NCBI GenBank assembly: GCA_947258565.1
Contig: CAMYJB010000011.1
Location: 101,944 to 165,943 of the forward strand
Direction of reading: 5' to 3'
Length of the DNA stretch: 64,000 nt
Source of the DNA: an uncultured Woeseiaceae bacterium
GTDB taxonomy: Bacteria > Pseudomonadota > Gammaproteobacteria > Steroidobacterales > Woeseiaceae
Shown here: piece by piece, positions 17,279 through 25,780 of the stretch
Layout of the letters: each line of letters starts with the position of its first letter
Position numbering within the stretch: position 1 is the stretch's first letter
Notes under the pieces: generated by a model
Told to the model about the DNA's origin: nothing
What the model saw: only the letters and a program-made list of their open reading frames with translations
Databases searched by the model: none
Made by a program: the position numbers and the translations under genes

Positions 17279-18318
17279 GCAAACGGGTGCTCGGATCGCT
17301 TGCCAGGATCGCGGACTTCGATACGAACCCGTTCGAGACCGCTGTCATTCCGCGCGGCGACTGGGAAACCGGCGACCTCGTGCAGGGACAGGTCGTGGGA
17401 GAACCCACCCGGCTCTACCAGGTCGAGAGCACGACCGGTGAGATGATAGCCGTCGAACCGGGTGACGAGGTCATCGGCGCGTTCGGGCATCGCGCCGCGA
17501 CCCTCGAGGGCGTTGGCAGCTGGATGGAAATCGACGACGGCGAGATGCATGCCCTGACGAGCGCCGGGCTCTTCGGTCGCTTCACGTCGCTCTCGAAGTT
17601 GTTGCCGGGGCCGCTGCAACTGAAATACACGGGTCACCTTATGCGGTCCGGCCGGCGAATACGCATGCGCGACTTCGCGATTGCGGCGCCGCAACGTGAA
17701 CTGGATCTGCCGGCCATCCTGATGGTCGGCACCTCGATGTCCGCGGGCAAGACGATGACCGGCAAGTTTGCCTGCCAAATATTGTCCGACCTCGGTTACC
17801 GGGTTATCGGTACCAAGCTGACCGGAGCCGGACGCTATCGCGACATCCTGAAGTTCAGGGACCATGGCGCGGCCGAGGTCTACGATTTCGTGGACGCGGG
17901 CCTGCCCTCCACGGTCGTCCCCGAAGGCGAGTTTCGGGCCGCGATTCGGCCGTTGCTGAGCCACATCGCGAGCCGTGATGCGGATTTCATGGTCGTGGAG
18001 GCCGGCGCCTCGCCGCTGGAACCCTATAACGGAGCCGCGGCAATCGATTAACTGGGCGCCAATGTCCGTTGCCGCATCCTCTGCGCCACCGACCCGTATG
18101 CCGTTGTCGGCGTTCAGAAAGCGTACGGGCTGAGGCCTGACCTGGTGGCGGGACCGGCAACCAACACCACGGCCGCGCTCGACCTCGTCGAGAAGCTGAC
18201 GGGGCTTCCCGGCATCAACATCATCGATCCCGAGCAGTTGCCTGTGTTCCGCGACTTCCTCGTCCACATCCTGGAAATCGGGGAGAACCCGGCAACGCAG
18301 GCGCCGCATTCCGCCTGA
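17275..18318 (+). pseudogene. DUF1611-type P-loop protein interrupted by an in-frame stop
   Basis: The frame runs 258 codons to a TAA at 18049-18051, then continues in the same frame for 89 more sense codons to a TGA at 18316-18318 with family-like sequence: LGANVRCRILCATDP, AYGLRPDLVAGPATNTTAAL and GLPGINIIDPEQLPVF. A P-loop GTSMSAGKT is near residue 155. A one-base change (for example GAA to TAA, giving IDELGAN) explains the break without a frameshift. It follows the M20 gene with ATGA coupling. It may be a true nonsense mutation, an assembly error, or a readthrough site; the first two are likelier. Confidence 0.75.
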
Positions 18319-18734
18319 CGGTGGACGAGACGGACCTCGGGATTATCGGGTTTTGGCAGCGATTCCATCGTGTATTTGCGCTCCATGACGAACGCGTAGG
18401 TGAATGGCCCGCCGCCATCGGCCGGCTGCGAGGTCACCGGCGCCGTCATGTTCATGCGAACGCCTTCTGTGGACTCTACCGGCGCCGTCATCTGCATCTT
18501 CTGCTGCGGTTCGTTGTCGCCAAAGATGTAGCCGGCGAGGACTCGGAACGCGCTATTGCCGGCGCGCTTGAAGTCGGCATCCACATCCACTTCGGCGACG
18601 ATAAAGGGCTGGTACCGGCGAATCTCGTAGTGCTTTGTCTCGAGCAGCACTTCGTAGGCCGGTTCTTCGATGGCCATTGCAGAGTGTCCTGAAAAGCTGA
18701 GTACCAGGAATAATAGCCAGGCTCTGTTGATCAT
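18114..18734 (-). CDS. SOUL heme-binding family protein, 3' end lost and replaced
   Basis: ATG 18734 has an AGAGGT ribosome site. A signal peptide (ending SAMA) leads into a SOUL domain: YEVLLETKHYEIRRYQPFIV, FRVLAGYIFGDN, KMQMTAPVES and MNMTAPVTS. Similarity ends near PEVRLVHR (about residue 137, base ~18320). The remaining ~70 codons are the antisense of the DUF1611 gene (Ser/Arg-rich, no SOUL features). SOUL proteins normally run on about 60-70 residues from this point, so the product is truncated or chimeric and may not fold. Confidence 0.7.
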   Translation of the reverse strand: MINRAWLLFLVLSFSGHSAMAIEEPAYEVLLETKHYEIRRYQPFIVAEVDVDADFKRAGNSAFRVLAGYIFGDNEPQQKMQMTAPVESTEGVRMNMTAPVTSQPADGGGPFTYAFVMERKYTMESLPKPDNPEVRLVHRQAECGACVAGFSPISRMWTRKSRNTGNCSGSMMLMPGSPVSFSTRSSAAVVLVAGPATRSGLSPYAF

Positions 18735-18757
18735 TAGCTTACCTCTGCTCACGGGTG

Positions 18758-19504
18758 TCAATACTCGATGGGTGAGCCGTCCCAGGCAAATACCTTGCCG
18801 GAGTCCGCCGGTGCCAGGCGATCGATCACCGAAAGCATGTGTTGCACCGACTTCGATGCAGTGAACAGCTTGCCTTCAGGGACCCGGCGCTGGAACGGCG
18901 CCGACAGTTGCGTATCGACGGTCCCCGGATGCAGCCCGGCGATTACGGATTCGGGAAAACGCCGCGCATGTTCGATCGATAGCGTTTTGAGGATCATGTT
19001 CAGCGCCGTTTTCGACGAGCGGTACGATACCCAGCCGCCCAGCCGATTGTCGCCGATGCTGCCGACGCGGGCCGACAACGCTGCAAACACCGACTTGCTC
19101 CCCGGACGCATATGCGGCAGGAACGCTTTCGCAATGAGTGCGGGTCCGATCGCGTTGACCCTGATCACATCCATCATCGCCCCGGCATCAATGTCGCGCA
19201 GGGATTTCTCGGGACGAATGGCCTCACCGCGATGCAGTATGCCGGTGGCCACGATGACGAGATCCAGTTTTCCCGCCGCCGTGACCTCTGCAGCCGCGGC
19301 GTCAACGGAGTCTTCATCGCAGATGTCGATGTGCTCGTTAAAGACCTTCGCCGCCGGGTCGTTAACCGGATTTCGAGCCAGCGCGTGGATCCGGGCCACG
19401 CGGTCGTCCTGGCTCAGCTGGCGCACGAACTCCGAGCCGATACCGCCCGAAGCGCCAACGACGACGACGTTAAGGGTGTGGGGAAATGAATTCAGAGCAG
19501 ACAT
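18758..19504 (-). CDS. SDR family oxidoreductase
   Basis: 248 residues. NAD(P)-binding GASGGIGSEF (17-26), DICDED for the adenine ribose pocket, VNAIGPALIAKAFLPHM, and catalytic Ser, Tyr and Lys in SARVGSIGDN and VSYRSSKTALNM. HPGTVDTQLSAPF follows. It is closest in style to CsgA/sniffer-type SDRs. The substrate is unknown. The SOUL gene begins 23 bases downstream on the same strand. Confidence 0.88.
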   Translation of the reverse strand: MSALNSFPHTLNVVVVGASGGIGSEFVRQLSQDDRVARIHALARNPVNDPAAKVFNEHIDICDEDSVDAAAAEVTAAGKLDLVIVATGILHRGEAIRPEKSLRDIDAGAMMDVIRVNAIGPALIAKAFLPHMRPGSKSVFAALSARVGSIGDNRLGGWVSYRSSKTALNMILKTLSIEHARRFPESVIAGLHPGTVDTQLSAPFQRRVPEGKLFTASKSVQHMLSVIDRLAPADSGKVFAWDGSPIEY

Positions 19505-19505
19505 A

Positions 19506-19535
19506 GAAAAGTGGCGGCACGTCCCTGTGCCACCA
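19506..19535 (-). terminator. Rho-independent terminator after the fasciclin gene
   Basis: Read on the minus strand, TGGTGGCAC pairs with GTGCCGCCA around AGGGAC, then CTTTTC. It lies between the end of the fasciclin gene and the SDR start. Confidence 0.65.
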
Positions 19536-19547
19536 CGCTACCACAGC

Positions 19548-20063
19548 TTAGGAACCGGGCAGGATAACCGTGTCGATGACGTGGATGACGCCATTGCTTG
19601 CGCCGATGTCGGTCTTGATGACGTTTGCGTCATTAATCTGAACGCCATTGTCAGCAACCGTGATGGACACTTCCTGGCCGTTTACGGTTTTTGCTTCGCT
19701 CAGCTTGACCACATCCGCGGCTTTTACTGTGCCAGGCACGACATGATAGGTAAGGATCGCGACGAGCTGTTCCCGGTTCTCGGGCTTCAGCAGCGACTCG
19801 ACCGTGCCTGCCGGCAGCTTTGCGAAAGCGGCGTCAGTCGGTGCGAACACCGTGAAAGGACCGTCGCCCTTCAGCGTGCCGATGAGGTCAGCGGCTTCGA
19901 GGGCAGCAGCCAGCGTCTTGAACTGGCCTGCGGCAACGGCCGTGTCAACGATATCTTGCGATGCGGGCTTCGTCTCGTGATGCCCGGCCCCTGCCTGCGC
20001 TGCAACCAGTACGAACTGTGCGGCGATAAGCAGTTTGAAAAATCCTGCGATCTTGCGTGTCAT
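19548..20063 (-). CDS. secreted fasciclin (FAS1) domain protein
   Basis: 171 residues: signal peptide (about 1-26, ending AGAGHH) and one FAS1 domain. The H1 box [21 protein letters not shown], the central [17 protein letters not shown] and the H2 box [13 protein letters not shown] are all clear. Such proteins mediate adhesion or heme-related contacts in the periplasm or outside the cell. GGAG precedes the ATG by about 8 bases. It is monocistronic, with a terminator following. Confidence 0.92.
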   Translation of the reverse strand: MTRKIAGFFKLLIAAQFVLVAAQAGAGHHETKPASQDIVDTAVAAGQFKTLAAALEAADLIGTLKGDGPFTVFAPTDAAFAKLPAGTVESLLKPENREQLVAILTYHVVPGTVKAADVVKLSEAKTVNGQEVSITVADNGVQINDANVIKTDIGASNGVIHVIDTVILPGS

Positions 20064-20169
20064 TGAGAATCTCCATTTATCGAGGGGGTTGATAAGACGC
20101 AGGAGACAGTATCAATCCGCCGCGGGAAATGGGTTTCAAGAGTGTGATGATTTGTTTCAGGTCGTATCT

Positions 20170-21663
20170 TTATCGTGTGCAGCGCTGCAGAAACGCCTCT
20201 GCCGCGGTAAAGATCTTCTCCCTGCGATCGCTATCGAGCCGGTCCAGCGCCTTCGGCATCAGCGCAAGACGGGGATTCGATGCGAAGAAATCCCGGTGCG
20301 TGTCGATGAAACGCCAGTAAAGTCCATCAACGGTTGCGCACCAGTCACCCTTCCCGTAATCGCTCATCTTGCGGATGTAGTTCGAGCCGCAGATGTACGG
20401 CTTGGTGGCGAACATGCCGCCGTCGCTGAAGATCCCCATGCCGTAAACGTTCGGCCCCATCACCCATTCCGAGGAGTCGACGTACATCTCCATGAACCAG
20501 CGCCAGGCGCTCGGGGGACGTATCTCACACAGCGTCATAAGGTTGCCGACGACCATCAGGCGCTGTATGTGGTGCGCCCAGCCCAGCCGCAACGAGGTGT
20601 TGATCGCATCGTCGAGCGGCTCGATCCCCGTCGTCCCGCAATACCAGTCGTCCGTAAGTTCCCGCTCATGGCCCCAGAAATTGCGTGACTCCTGCTCGTC
20701 ACCGTAGACGTGGTAAACGCCGCGGATAAATTCTCGCCAGCCGATGACCTGCCGGACGAAACCTTCGATGCTCTCGATGGGCAGTGCGTTCGCCTCGTAA
20801 CGCGCCAGTACGGCGTCGATCACCTCGTGCGGCGTCAGCAACCCGATATTCAGGCTCGGGCTCAGCGCGCTGTGAAAGACGGTTGCCGATCGCGTGCTGA
20901 TGGCGTCTTCGTACGGGCCGAACTGCGCCAGCCGTTCATCAAGGAAATCCCGCAGCCATTCCCGCGCCTGCTTACGGGTTGTCGGCCACCAAAAATCGGC
21001 CGCGCTTCCGGGGTGATCGGCAAAGTGCCGTTCGACGATGCCGATGACCTCTTCGACATGACGGGTAAGCGGCGCCGTTGCGATGTCGGGAGGCTGCACG
21101 TCCTTCGGCAGTTTCTTGCGATTGGCTTCGTCGAAGCTCCACTTCCCCCCTTCAGCCCCGCCGTCCGCGTCGAGGAGAATCCCCGACTCTTGTCTCCGCA
21201 GCCTGTAATAGTCCGCCATGAGGAGCCGCGATCGGTCGTTCGCGAAACGTCGGAAATCATCGCGCGATCCATAGAACATCGGTGATTTCAGCTCGACGCG
21301 CCCAAGCGATCGCTGCTCGCAAAAATCGACGAGGCGGCTTGCCATGGGCTTGTCCTCGATCTCGAAGTGCCGCAGCTCGTCGCACTCGATATCGGCGATA
21401 ACCTGATCGAGCTTGTCTTCATAGCTCGAGCCGTCGTCCGGGTCCAGCGAGACATAGCGGACGTCGAAGCCCGCAGCGCGCAACTCGTCAGCGTAGCTGC
21501 GCATCGCGGCCAGGAACAAGACGATCTTCTGCTGATGATGTTTCACATAGGTGCAGAGACCGACGTCCTCGGCCATGAAAACCACTGCATCGCGGCAGTC
21601 TTCGAGGCATTCCGGCGGGAACAGCTGGTTGCCCAGCACCACGAGGAGTCGGCGTTCACTCAC
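20170..21663 (-). CDS. FeS-BCP type cryptochrome/photolyase ((6-4) photolyase-like)
   Basis: 497 residues from a GTG. The N-terminus RRLLVVLGNQLFPPE and body (VVFMAEDVG, WREFIRGVYHVYG, MQ-type substitution in HIQRLMVVGNLMTL, WFMEMYVDSSEWVMGPNVYGM) are characteristic of the bacterial iron-sulfur cryptochrome/photolyase group. Four Cys likely hold the [4Fe-4S] cluster: WYCGTT, LCEIRP, YICGSN and WCATVD. It binds FAD and probably repairs (6-4) photoproducts. The epimerase-like gene ends 8 bases before its start, so the two form an operon. Confidence 0.88.
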   Translation of the reverse strand: MSERRLLVVLGNQLFPPECLEDCRDAVVFMAEDVGLCTYVKHHQQKIVLFLAAMRSYADELRAAGFDVRYVSLDPDDGSSYEDKLDQVIADIECDELRHFEIEDKPMASRLVDFCEQRSLGRVELKSPMFYGSRDDFRRFANDRSRLLMADYYRLRRQESGILLDADGGAEGGKWSFDEANRKKLPKDVQPPDIATAPLTRHVEEVIGIVERHFADHPGSAADFWWPTTRKQAREWLRDFLDERLAQFGPYEDAISTRSATVFHSALSPSLNIGLLTPHEVIDAVLARYEANALPIESIEGFVRQVIGWREFIRGVYHVYGDEQESRNFWGHERELTDDWYCGTTGIEPLDDAINTSLRLGWAHHIQRLMVVGNLMTLCEIRPPSAWRWFMEMYVDSSEWVMGPNVYGMGIFSDGGMFATKPYICGSNYIRKMSDYGKGDWCATVDGLYWRFIDTHRDFFASNPRLALMPKALDRLDSDRREKIFTAAEAFLQRCTR

Positions 21664-21670
21664 GGACGAG

Positions 21671-22591
21671 TCAACCGGCGAGATAGCTCAGGTTCTCGGG
21701 GGAAAATTCCGCGGGTTCACGCTTGATCAGCGCGGCCAGCGCGTCCGGCTCTGCCGTATTCCCGTCCGCCAGCATCGTGAGCTGGTCGCGCGTGACCGGG
21801 AAGAAGGAAAGCCAGTCGAACAGTGCGGCACCGAGCTTCATGAAACCGATCGGCATCGGCAGGATGAGCTTCTTCTTGCCGACGGCCGCGGCAATGCGAC
21901 GCAGCATTTCCGGCCAGGAGACGACTTCCGGGCCGCCGAGCACATAGCTCTGGCCGATTGTGGATTCGTCTGCCAGCGCGTTCACGAACGCATCGGCCAC
22001 GTCGCGTACGTGCACCGGCGACATGAGGACCTCGCCGTGCGCAGGGCTCAGACCCGTATGGAAGCCTACGGCCGGCATCGGCATGCGGACCATGTCCTGG
22101 TAGAGCTGCGTGGCAAACTCCATGGTGCCGCGCGGGTCGCCAAAGATCACCGAGGGCCTGAATATCGTGTAGTCGAGGCCGCTCTCGCGGATCATCGCCT
22201 CGGCCTGGAGCTTGGTCGTCTGGTACGGCGTTTCGGCGCTGTCGATGCCGTTTGCACTCATCAGCAGGAAGCGCGGTATACCGGCACGCTGCGCCGCCTC
22301 CGCCGCGGTCTCGGCGCCACGGTATTGCAGCGCTTCGAAGGTGATGCCGTCGCGCGGGAACTCACGCAGGATGCCGACGTTGTAGATAACCGCATCGCAG
22401 CCCGCCACGACCGCATCGACGGCGTCAGGCGACCCGAGGTCGCCTTTCGTGACCTTGCACTCGCTCGCGCGACGCAGCTTGCCCTCGCTGCCGGAACGCA
22501 CCAGCACGTGGGGCTCGTGGCCGGCGTCGAGCAACGCGTCGACGATATAGCTGCCGACGAAACCGGTTCCGCCGATGATTGCTACTTTCAC
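21671..22591 (-). CDS. NAD(P)-binding epimerase-like protein (NDUFA9/SDR-a type)
   Basis: A GTG at 22591 is preferred over the upstream in-frame ATG because it puts KVAIIGGTGFVGSYIVDALL at the N-terminus. 306 residues. Rossmann motif GGTGFVG, then KGDLGSPDAVDAVVAGCDAV, LMSANGIDSAETPYQTTKLQAE (catalytic-type Tyr-x3-Lys) and FRPSVIFGDP. This is the atypical SDR set that includes complex I NDUFA9-like and nucleoside-sugar epimerase-like proteins. It precedes the photolyase gene on the same strand. Confidence 0.82.
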   Translation of the reverse strand: MKVAIIGGTGFVGSYIVDALLDAGHEPHVLVRSGSEGKLRRASECKVTKGDLGSPDAVDAVVAGCDAVIYNVGILREFPRDGITFEALQYRGAETAAEAAQRAGIPRFLLMSANGIDSAETPYQTTKLQAEAMIRESGLDYTIFRPSVIFGDPRGTMEFATQLYQDMVRMPMPAVGFHTGLSPAHGEVLMSPVHVRDVADAFVNALADESTIGQSYVLGGPEVVSWPEMLRRIAAAVGKKKLILPMPIGFMKLGAALFDWLSFFPVTRDQLTMLADGNTAEPDALAALIKREPAEFSPENLSYLAG

Positions 22592-22687
22592 TCTGTTATC
22601 CTGACAGGACGACCATTTTCTGATTTTCGCATGACACACGCCTCGCGTTTGTCACAAAATGTAAGTCTGCGGCAAAGAATCATAATT

Positions 22688-23914
22688 ATGGCAGACCCGT
22701 CCGACCGAATCAGTCAGCTGAAGATCGACCGGACCGCAAATGAAAAGGCGGGCACTGGCTGGGTCTGGTGGGCGGCCGGCGCTGCAATCGTCTTGGCTGC
22801 CGTGGCCTGGATGATCGTACTGCGACCGGAATCGTCGGCCCTGCTCGTGGAAACCGACGTTGCCCGCAAGCCGCCGAGCGCTGCCGCGGCCAGCAGCGTG
22901 CTCGATGCTTCCGGCTATGTCGTCGCGCGCCGCCAGGCCACGGTTTCGTCGAAAGTTACCGGGAAAGTCGAACAGGTGTTCATTGAAGAGGGCATGCGCG
23001 TCGAGGAGGGAGAGATCGTTGCGACGCTGGACGACTCGACGCAGCAGGCGCAGCTCGAACTGGCAATCGCTCAGGCGGATTCGGCGCGAGCTGGGCTCGT
23101 CGAAATCGAGGCCCAACTGCGGAACGCGCGCCTCGAACGAAACCGTCTGCGGGATCTCGCAGGACGAGATCTCACCAGCAAATCCAGCCTCGACACAGCA
23201 GAAGCGGTCTATGACGAGCTCGCCGCAAGGCTCGCCACCGGTCGCGAGAATATCGGCGTCGCCGAACGCAACGTGGCGCTGGCCCGCGATTCGCTGGCGA
23301 ACATGACCATCAGGGCGCCTTTCGCAGGGATGGTCGTGTCGAAAAACGCGCAGCCAGGAGAAATGATCTCGCCGGTCTCGGCCGGCGGCGGCTTCACCCG
23401 GACCGGCATCTGCACGATCATCGACACGGGTTCACTGGAAATCGAGGTCGACGTCAACGAGTCATACATCCAGAGGGTCCGCGCCGGCCAGCGAGTCTCT
23501 GCGGTACTGGACGCATACCCCGACTGGCGAATCCCGGCGGAAGTCATAGCGATCGTGCCGACTGCAGACCGGCAGAAAGCCACGGTTCGCGTGCGAATCG
23601 GGTTTCTCGAGCGTGACGAACGCGTGCTCCGCGATATGGGCGTAAAGGTCTCGTTCCTCGGTGACGAGTCGCCGCAGGAAAGCGGCGCTGATGTTCAGGG
23701 CGTTATGATTGCAGCTGACGCGCTGCGCTCGGATGCCGATGGCGATTTTGTCTGGCTGGTGCGTGGCAACAGCGTCGAACGCCGCTCGGTTTTTGTCGGC
23801 GGTCCGCGCGACCGGCAGCGGATACTCGTTGCCAGCGGGCTGGTGGCGGGTGACACTGTTGTTCGTGCGGCCGACGGCCCGCTCAGCGCCGGTCAGAACG
23901 TGAAAACTCGATAA
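22688..23914 (+). CDS. membrane fusion protein of an ABC/RND-type exporter (MacA/HlyD-like)
   Basis: 408 residues. A cytosolic tail (1-24), membrane segment (25-44, WVWWAAGAAIVLAAVAWMIV), lipoyl/barrel-sandwich half (ASGYVVARRQATVSSKVTGK, GMRVEEGEIVATLDD), a coiled-coil hairpin (about 118-200) and the second lipoyl half (MTIRAPFAGMVVSKNAQPGE) are in order, followed by a beta-barrel domain. It should bridge inner-membrane permeases to the outer envelope. The ATG at 22688 is used; open frame upstream is the antisense of the epimerase gene. Confidence 0.9.
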   Translation: MADPSDRISQLKIDRTANEKAGTGWVWWAAGAAIVLAAVAWMIVLRPESSALLVETDVARKPPSAAAASSVLDASGYVVARRQATVSSKVTGKVEQVFIEEGMRVEEGEIVATLDDSTQQAQLELAIAQADSARAGLVEIEAQLRNARLERNRLRDLAGRDLTSKSSLDTAEAVYDELAARLATGRENIGVAERNVALARDSLANMTIRAPFAGMVVSKNAQPGEMISPVSAGGGFTRTGICTIIDTGSLEIEVDVNESYIQRVRAGQRVSAVLDAYPDWRIPAEVIAIVPTADRQKATVRVRIGFLERDERVLRDMGVKVSFLGDESPQESGADVQGVMIAADALRSDADGDFVWLVRGNSVERRSVFVGGPRDRQRILVASGLVAGDTVVRAADGPLSAGQNVKTR

Positions 23915-23927
23915 CAGGGAAACGACG

Positions 23928-24617
23928 ATGGCAGAAGTGCTCGCCCGGCTCGAAGGCGTTAGCCGGACCTATCAGAAAGGCAAGGAAAAAGTCGAAGTTC
24001 TGCACAATCTCGACCTGCAGATTCCAACCGGGGACTTCGTCGCAATCATGGGGCCCTCCGGATCGGGAAAGACGACCTTGCTCAACCTGCTCGGTGGTCT
24101 CGACCGGCCGACGTCCGGCACGATTCATGTCGGCGGGGCGGAGCTGACCGCCATGTCCAACAGTCAGCTGTCGCACTGGCGCTCCACGAATATCGGTTTC
24201 ATTTTCCAGTTCTACAATCTGCTGCCCGTACTGACAGCGCAGAAGAACGTCGAGCTGCCCCTGTTACTGACCAGCTTCAGTTCGAAAGAGCGTGCCGAAC
24301 GTGCCGCCATCGCACTCGATATTGTCGGGCTTGCCGATCGCGCCCGGCATTATCCGCGCGAACTGTCGGGCGGACAGGAACAGCGAGTCGCGATCGCGCG
24401 TGCCATCGTCTCGGATCCGTCGTTGCTGTTGTGCGACGAGCCCACCGGTGACCTCGACCGCGAGACGGCTGACGAGATTCTCAAGCTGATGCAGATACTC
24501 AATCGCGAGCACGGCAAGACGATCGTTATGGTGACGCACGATGCGCAGGCTGCGCAGTATGCAAACCGGACGCTCCACTGCGACAAGGGGACGCTCGAAG
24601 CAAGGGAAGCCGCATGA
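23928..24617 (+). CDS. ABC transporter ATP-binding protein (MacB/LolD-like)
   Basis: 229 residues. Walker A GPSGSGKTT (42-50), Q-loop IGFIFQFYNLLPVLTA, signature LSGGQEQRVAIARA, Walker B LLLCDEPTGDLD and switch His in MVTHD. The NLLPVLTA motif is typical of the MacB/LolD/FtsE family, which powers mechanotransmission rather than direct import. It starts 13 bases after the fusion-protein gene and overlaps the first permease by 4 bases. Confidence 0.95.
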   Translation: MAEVLARLEGVSRTYQKGKEKVEVLHNLDLQIPTGDFVAIMGPSGSGKTTLLNLLGGLDRPTSGTIHVGGAELTAMSNSQLSHWRSTNIGFIFQFYNLLPVLTAQKNVELPLLLTSFSSKERAERAAIALDIVGLADRARHYPRELSGGQEQRVAIARAIVSDPSLLLCDEPTGDLDRETADEILKLMQILNREHGKTIVMVTHDAQAAQYANRTLHCDKGTLEAREAA

Positions 24618-25771
24618 AATACTTCGGCCTGATCTGGCACAACATCTGGCGCAAGAAGATACGGACGTCTCTGACGATACTGTCTATCCTGGTCGCGTTC
24701 CTGCTGTTCGCGCTCTTGTCCGCGCTGGGCTACGCGTTCAAGTACGGCGAAGAGTCGGCGGATGCGGAGCGGTTGATCGTCATTGACAAGGTGTCGCTCA
24801 TCAACCTTTTGCCGATCGCCTACCAGAACCAGATTGCCTCCATCGCCGGGGTTCACAGCGCTACTCATGCGACCTGGTTCGGTGGCTACTACCAGGATCC
24901 GAAGAACCAGTTCGGGCAGTTCCCCGTGGATCCGCACGAGTACTTCGCGATGTATCCCGAGTTCAAGATGCCGGAAGAACAGTTCGATGCCTGGGTGAAG
25001 AACCGCACGGGCGCCGTAGTCGGCAAGGACATTGCGGACGCCTTCGGCTGGCAGGTCGGCGACCGCATCCCGATCCAGTCAACGATCTGGACGGCGAAAA
25101 GCGGCGAGAAGACCTGGGAGTTCGATATCGAAGGCATCTTCGCGAATGAGGAACCGCGGGGCAACACGTCCATGCTGCTCTTCCACTACGACTATTTCGA
25201 CGAGGCCAGGGCATTCGGCCAGGGGCTCGTCGGCTGGTACATCGTGCGCGTGGACGCCGGAGCGGATCCCGTGCAGGTGCAGAACGCGATCGACGCCGAG
25301 TTCGAGAATTCGCGAAACCAGACTGAATCCGCGCCGGAGGCCCAGTTCGCAGCGGCCTTTGCCAAGCAATACGGCAACATCGCATTGATCGTGTCCCTGG
25401 TGCTCGGTGCGGTGTTTTTCACCTTGCTACTCGTGTCCGGGAACACGATGTCGCAGTCGGTTCGGGAACGAATCTCCGAACTCGCCGTTCTGAAGACCCT
25501 GGGCTTCAGCGACCGGGCGGTGCTGGGCATCGTACTGTCGGAGTCCGTCCTGATCATGCTGATGGGTGGACTGCTCGGCGTGGGTATCGGGGTGATCGCG
25601 GTGAGGGGTGTTGCTGCAAGCGCTGGCGCGTTCCTCCCCGGATTCCATTTTTCGCCGACGGCGATGGCGATGAGCCTCCTCCTGATGGTTGGGGCGGGTG
25701 TCGTCGCCGGGATCTTTCCTGCACTGAATGCAATGCGTCTGTCCATCATCGACGCACTGGCCCGGGCGTAG
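24614..25771 (+). CDS. ABC transporter permease, FtsX/MacB type (1)
   Basis: 385 residues with the MacB topology: one N-terminal membrane helix (about 20-42), a large periplasmic domain (~45-260), then three C-terminal helices (IALIVSLVLGAVFFTLLLVSG, AVLGIVLSESVLIMLMGGLL, MSLLLMVGAGVVAGIFPAL). The FtsX signature SVRERISELAVLKTLGFSDR is present between helices 2 and 3. With the next permease it would form a heterodimer. Confidence 0.9.
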   Translation: MKYFGLIWHNIWRKKIRTSLTILSILVAFLLFALLSALGYAFKYGEESADAERLIVIDKVSLINLLPIAYQNQIASIAGVHSATHATWFGGYYQDPKNQFGQFPVDPHEYFAMYPEFKMPEEQFDAWVKNRTGAVVGKDIADAFGWQVGDRIPIQSTIWTAKSGEKTWEFDIEGIFANEEPRGNTSMLLFHYDYFDEARAFGQGLVGWYIVRVDAGADPVQVQNAIDAEFENSRNQTESAPEAQFAAAFAKQYGNIALIVSLVLGAVFFTLLLVSGNTMSQSVRERISELAVLKTLGFSDRAVLGIVLSESVLIMLMGGLLGVGIGVIAVRGVAASAGAFLPGFHFSPTAMAMSLLLMVGAGVVAGIFPALNAMRLSIIDALARA

Positions 25772-25780
25772 GAGCTGGCG

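Noticed and set aside
18768..20066. Plus-strand open frame of 432 codons
   Set aside because: It is antisense to the SDR and fasciclin genes, both of which have clear family motifs.
21551..22687. Long upstream extension of the membrane fusion protein frame
   Set aside because: It is antisense to the photolyase and epimerase genes; the true protein starts at 22688 before the membrane helix.
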